From Chloroflexia bacterium (lineage in GTDB: Bacteria > Chloroflexota > Chloroflexia > Thermomicrobiales > UBA6265): a DNA stretch of 8,974 nucleotides. How positions within the stretch are numbered: position 1 is the first letter of the stretch; each line of letters begins with the position of its first letter. The stretch lies in assembly GCA_013698305.1 (NCBI GenBank), contig JACCVC010000043.1, positions 1 to 8,974 of the forward strand. The letters run 5' to 3'. Under the pieces are notes generated by a model. The model saw only the letters and a program-made list of their open reading frames with translations. It was not told the origin of the DNA and ran no database searches. Of the stretch, positions 6,302 to 8,974 are shown piece by piece. Made by a program: the position numbers and the translations under genes.

Positions 6302-7561
6302 CTAAGACCCGGCGGTAAATATCTCAAGCTGTGTTGCGGTGCCCGGCAGGCATTGAACTTCGGCCGAGATCAGGATCGGATTCCCGACGCGCTCAAGCAG
6401 TTCCATACGGTAGATTCCAGGCAGTATCCAGACGAAACCGCCCTGCTCGAATTGGTCCTGCCACACGACGACTCCGGCCTGGTCGCGAATTTCATAGATC
6501 TCTCCCGCACCCTGCGGGAACTTGAGCAAGGAGCCACGAACCCAGGTCGTTTCCCCTGCCTGGATGTTCACCCGAATGCTCTTCTGCTCACCACTCGGAT
6601 AGAGCCAGCTTACGTCGCAGATGCCGACGTTGAGCTCCACGCGATTGGAGTCCGTGAGGGTGACGCTGAACGTCTCGCCATCAGGGTTGGAATCGGTCGC
6701 CCCGGTTGCGCAGGTGACGGTCGCTCTGGGAAAGATGTCAGCGAAGGCTTCGATCTCAAGGATGCCCGTCTGGACGACGACTTGTAGCTCTTCAAGTACG
6801 GTGAACAAGGCGACGTTCAACTCCTCCGCGCTGCCAGCGCCGAGGTTGAGACCGCCGCCGGCATCGGCGATGCACTGGAGGGTTGCCTGTTCTTCTTGCG
6901 TCAGGCCGAAACCGATGACGTAGGTCGTCACGGCGACATCGCCCTCAGCCAGCGCGCTCGCGGCGGCACAGGGATCGCCATCACATGTTTCGAGACCATC
7001 AGTGACCAGGACAATTGCGTTGACTTCGCTTTCGCCCGGCGGCGAGAAGTCCTCCGCCGCTTCCTGCAACGCAAGGGTGATCGGCGTCCATCCTACTGGC
7101 TCGTAGGTTTCGACCGCGGCGCGAAGTTCATCCTTGTTGATGCCGTCAATTGGGACCACCAGGTCGGTCGAGAGGCAACTCTCCGCACGGTCTTCTTCCT
7201 GATTGCTGCCCTCGTGGCCATACACCCGGAACCCGACATTCACCCCTTCGCGCTCCGGAATGGCGTCGATGACATCGTTCAGCACATTCTTGGCGGCGTC
7301 GATACGCGTCACACCCGGTGTGATCTCCTGTGCCATGGAACCGGACGAGTCAAAGACCAGCTCCACGTTCACGTTCGCGGCGTTCGCCTGGGTCGGATCG
7401 GTTTCTTCGGCCTGGAGGGCGGCGCTCCGGTGGATATTCGCGAGGCCTACCTGCTCTGACGCGAAGGTGGCAATCGCCGGATTCATGACGACGAGCAGCG
7501 TCAGCACGGCCATAAGTCCAACGAGCCGAGCATGTAACTTCGAACGAGACACGTCACGCAT
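6302..7561 (-). CDS. Secreted von Willebrand factor A domain protein
   Basis: A 419-residue exported protein. Residues 1-10 are basic and 11-26 hydrophobic, with a possible signal peptidase site after ATFA (31-34). After a short linker the VWA domain runs from about 63 to 260 with a complete metal-ion-dependent adhesion site: D71-S-S73-G-S75, T159 in GWTPI, and D188 in LVTDG. It should bind a divalent metal and a protein ligand outside the membrane. The tail (about 266-419) looks like one or two beta-sandwich modules, with LPGIYRMELLE near 380-390. Seven cysteines, including the close pair C193/C198 in ETCDGDPC, suggest disulfides. ATG at 7561 has a strong GGGAGGAG site. It diverges from another secreted protein and ends before a hairpin. 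VWA proteins of this type are common, and the ligand cannot be told from sequence. Confidence 0.9.
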   Translation of the reverse strand: MRDVSRSKLHARLVGLMAVLTLLVVMNPAIATFASEQVGLANIHRSAALQAEETDPTQANAANVNVELVFDSSGSMAQEITPGVTRIDAAKNVLNDVIDAIPEREGVNVGFRVYGHEGSNQEEDRAESCLSTDLVVPIDGINKDELRAAVETYEPVGWTPITLALQEAAEDFSPPGESEVNAIVLVTDGLETCDGDPCAAASALAEGDVAVTTYVIGFGLTQEEQATLQCIADAGGGLNLGAGSAEELNVALFTVLEELQVVVQTGILEIEAFADIFPRATVTCATGATDSNPDGETFSVTLTDSNRVELNVGICDVSWLYPSGEQKSIRVNIQAGETTWVRGSLLKFPQGAGEIYEIRDQAGVVVWQDQFEQGGFVWILPGIYRMELLERVGNPILISAEVQCLPGTATQLEIFTAGS

Positions 7562-7832
7562 TGATGATCTCCTCCCGCATCAACTGGAACAGAGGTACTG
7601 TTGGCTCACACTGTAGCACCACTTCCGTCCTGCTCACGCACGCTTCACGCTGATACTGACCGAACAGGAACTCAGGATCTGTCGGGAGGGCGAAGTGCAT
7701 TATGCGTGCCATCATAGGCAATCTGAAGTATGGTGGCGTGAATCGTGCGCTTTCCGTTCGAGACAAGCAAGAGTTCATCTCGTTCACTTTAATCGCAATC
7801 GCGCGGGGCGCTGAAATACAGGGAGTAGAGCC
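7562..7832. promoter_or_regulatory. Divergent intergenic region between two secreted-protein genes
   Basis: This 271-base spacer separates the start codons of the VWA gene (minus) and the Pro/Thr-rich protein (plus), so both promoters should lie in it. For the plus-strand gene I see a ribosome site (GGGAG at 7821-7825) but no convincing -35/-10 pair. For the minus-strand gene a fair promoter is listed separately. A minus-strand frame crosses most of the spacer and ends eight bases into the VWA gene, but it has no ribosome site or protein character. Confidence 0.5.
7699..7727 (-). promoter_or_regulatory. Candidate promoter of the VWA gene
   Basis: On the minus strand TTCAGA (7727-7722, 4 of 6 to TTGACA) and CATAAT (7704-7699, 5 of 6 to TATAAT) are spaced by exactly 17 bases. 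The start would be near 7692, leaving a leader of about 130 bases before the VWA ATG. The spacing and -10 are good; the long leader and imperfect -35 keep confidence low. Confidence 0.35.
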
Positions 7833-8974
7833 ATGAGATTCCGGCGGTCATGGGTTGCCGCATTGATGGCACTGTTGGTATCGAGTTCCTTCATGCCTCC
7901 TTCCTTCGGGAGCATCGTCGCGAACGCTCAACAGGCCGAGTCCACAGGCGGCTTGCCCGGCGAGATTTCAGTCGACGGCGAGCGCTATACATTCGACCGG
8001 GACGTGACCGTCGACGTCTCGCAACTCGAGCAACGTTCCGACGACACAGGCGCGACAGTCTACGTCAGACCCGAAGGCGATCTGCTGGCGGCATTCTATG
8101 TTCCCTCGACCACAGTGGATGGCAACGCTGGCCGCTATCTACCCCAGTATCTGAATGCGCCGGACACAACATGCCCGAGCGAAGCTCTCAATGTAGGCAC
8201 TATCCAGGGCGACGGCGGCATCTTCGTCGCTGCCGGCCTGGAGACCGATCTCACCCCAAACACCCTCCTCGAGATCGGCTCCACCGACGATGGCCGCTCG
8301 ATCTACGCCGTGTCGGCCGAGCAACCGTTCAACGAACTGTTCGCGACCGGTCTGGACGAGGGACTCGTTCGATACCTGCTGGTGCCTGAATCCGGGACGC
8401 CAACGACGTTGCCTCAAACCTTCACCTTCGCGGGCCAGCAGTTCCAGCTTGCGTCCGAGCAAGGCGTACCCGGTGAGGAACTCGCAAAGGTGGGCTGTGC
8501 CGGTCAGCTTCCGGCGTTGACCAGCGCGGGAGAGACCGTGCCGCCGTTCGGCAACGTGTATCTCCGGGTGGGAGATCGACCAGTCCAGTATGTCGCCGTG
8601 GACGCGCCGGTAGGCACACCGGCACCTGCTCTCGCGACGCCGACCGGTACACCGCTGGCTCCTGGCACTCCAGAGGCGACAATCGTCGCCTCACCGAGCG
8701 AAACTCTGGTGCCGATTGGCCCGACCGATCCTGAGGAAACCCAAGTTCCACCGACGCCAGAGCCTCCGACCGTAACACCAGCCCCGACCAGTACGATGGC
8801 GCCAACGAGCACTGCCGCGCCGACCGGAACCCCTGGGCCGACGAGTACTCTCGCGCCCGCGGAGACGGTGGCGCCGGCGGAAACTCCAGTTCCGACCAGC
8901 ACCTCAACCATTGTTCCGACGCAATCTGCCCTGGCGACCGACACGCCTCAGCCGACCACTCCTCCTGAAGCGAC
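7833..8974 (+). CDS. Secreted two-cysteine protein with Pro/Thr-rich stalk (3' truncated by window)
   Basis: I do not recognise the family. The frame is open from ATG 7833 to the window end, giving 380 residues without a stop. Residues 1-32 form a signal peptide: RFRRS basic start, hydrophobic core, and ANA before Q33 as a likely cleavage site. Residues about 40-256 read as a globular beta-rich region with two cysteines, C114 and C222. Two parts look loosely alike (GERYTFDRDVTV with GATVYVRPEGD, and GQQFQLASEQGV with GNVYLRVGDRP), hinting at a duplicated module. From about 259 the sequence becomes rich in Pro, Thr, Ala and Gly, with a hexapeptide repeat at 318-359, as in a cell-surface stalk or glycosylated linker. 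GGGAG lies seven bases before the start. It diverges from the VWA gene. A further domain or anchor may lie beyond the window. Confidence 0.85.
   Translation, partial: MRFRRSWVAALMALLVSSSFMPPSFGSIVANAQQAESTGGLPGEISVDGERYTFDRDVTVDVSQLEQRSDDTGATVYVRPEGDLLAAFYVPSTTVDGNAGRYLPQYLNAPDTTCPSEALNVGTIQGDGGIFVAAGLETDLTPNTLLEIGSTDDGRSIYAVSAEQPFNELFATGLDEGLVRYLLVPESGTPTTLPQTFTFAGQQFQLASEQGVPGEELAKVGCAGQLPALTSAGETVPPFGNVYLRVGDRPVQYVAVDAPVGTPAPALATPTGTPLAPGTPEATIVASPSETLVPIGPTDPEETQVPPTPEPPTVTPAPTSTMAPTSTAAPTGTPGPTSTLAPAETVAPAETPVPTSTSTIVPTQSALATDTPQPTTPPEA
8784..8909 (+). repeat. Seven 18-bp in-frame repeats coding a Pro-Thr hexapeptide
   Basis: Seven consecutive 18-base units code PTSTMA, PTSTAA, PTGTPG, PTSTLA, PAETVA, PAETPV and PTSTST. 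Each begins with proline and has threonine at position 4. Units differ at wobble positions and by substitution, so the array is old or selected at the protein level. It lies inside a wider Pro/Thr-rich tail that starts near 8607 and runs to the window end. Confidence 0.8.

Noticed and set aside
7554..7787. Minus-strand frame of 77 codons ending inside the VWA start as a possible leader peptide
   Set aside because: It starts with GTG without a ribosome site, overlaps the candidate VWA promoter and its ribosome site, and its composition looks random. An upstream regulatory peptide cannot be excluded but is not supported.
8422..8944. Minus-strand frames opposite the Pro/Thr-rich tail, one with Val/Gly-rich repeats
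   Set aside because: Periodic, G+C-rich repeat DNA leaves several frames open; the plus-strand frame has a signal peptide and ribosome site and explains the region.
1..8974. Search for mobile elements, CRISPR arrays, phage or defence genes
   Set aside because: No transposase, integrase, direct target repeats, regularly spaced repeats or nuclease-like genes were seen; the tRNA has no integrase or attachment-site duplication beside it.

Overview
The window looks like a chromosomal segment of a G+C-rich bacterium, mostly housekeeping genes on the left and centre with two secreted proteins on the right. A two-gene glycine decarboxylase (separate GcvPA subunit), a PlsY-type acyltransferase, signal-peptide proteins with Pro/Thr-rich tails, and the general style of the coding sequences would fit a member of the Chloroflexota (perhaps Thermomicrobia-like). 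That placement is an inference from gene style and was not tested by any search.

Left block, plus strand (2-2894): the C-terminal 264 residues of GcvPA (glycine cleavage P-protein subunit 1), then der (double GTPase for 50S ribosome assembly), then plsY (acyl-phosphate:glycerol-3-phosphate acyltransferase). der and plsY overlap by one base (TAATG). plsY converges with a minus-strand galE-type UDP-glucose 4-epimerase, and the two genes share a single CTAG as their opposite stop codons.

Centre: galE and glyA (serine hydroxymethyltransferase) diverge from a 181-bp spacer. glyA ends at a very long hairpin, on the other side of which a minus-strand group converges on it: an elongator-type tRNA with anticodon CAT, rsfS (ribosome silencing factor) and a 61-residue membrane peptide of unknown function. 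GcvPA and GlyA belong to the same glycine/serine one-carbon branch; Der and RsfS both act on the large ribosomal subunit.

Right block: a secreted von Willebrand factor A (VWA) protein with a complete MIDAS motif on the minus strand, and divergently a secreted two-cysteine protein whose C-terminal half becomes a Pro/Thr/Ala-rich stalk with a six-residue tandem repeat. The latter gene starts at 7833 and is still open at the window end. The 271-bp spacer between them should hold both promoters. This pair is the least understood part of the window. I see no insertion sequence, CRISPR array, phage gene or other sign of a mobile island, and nothing here that I can defend as a new multi-gene system.
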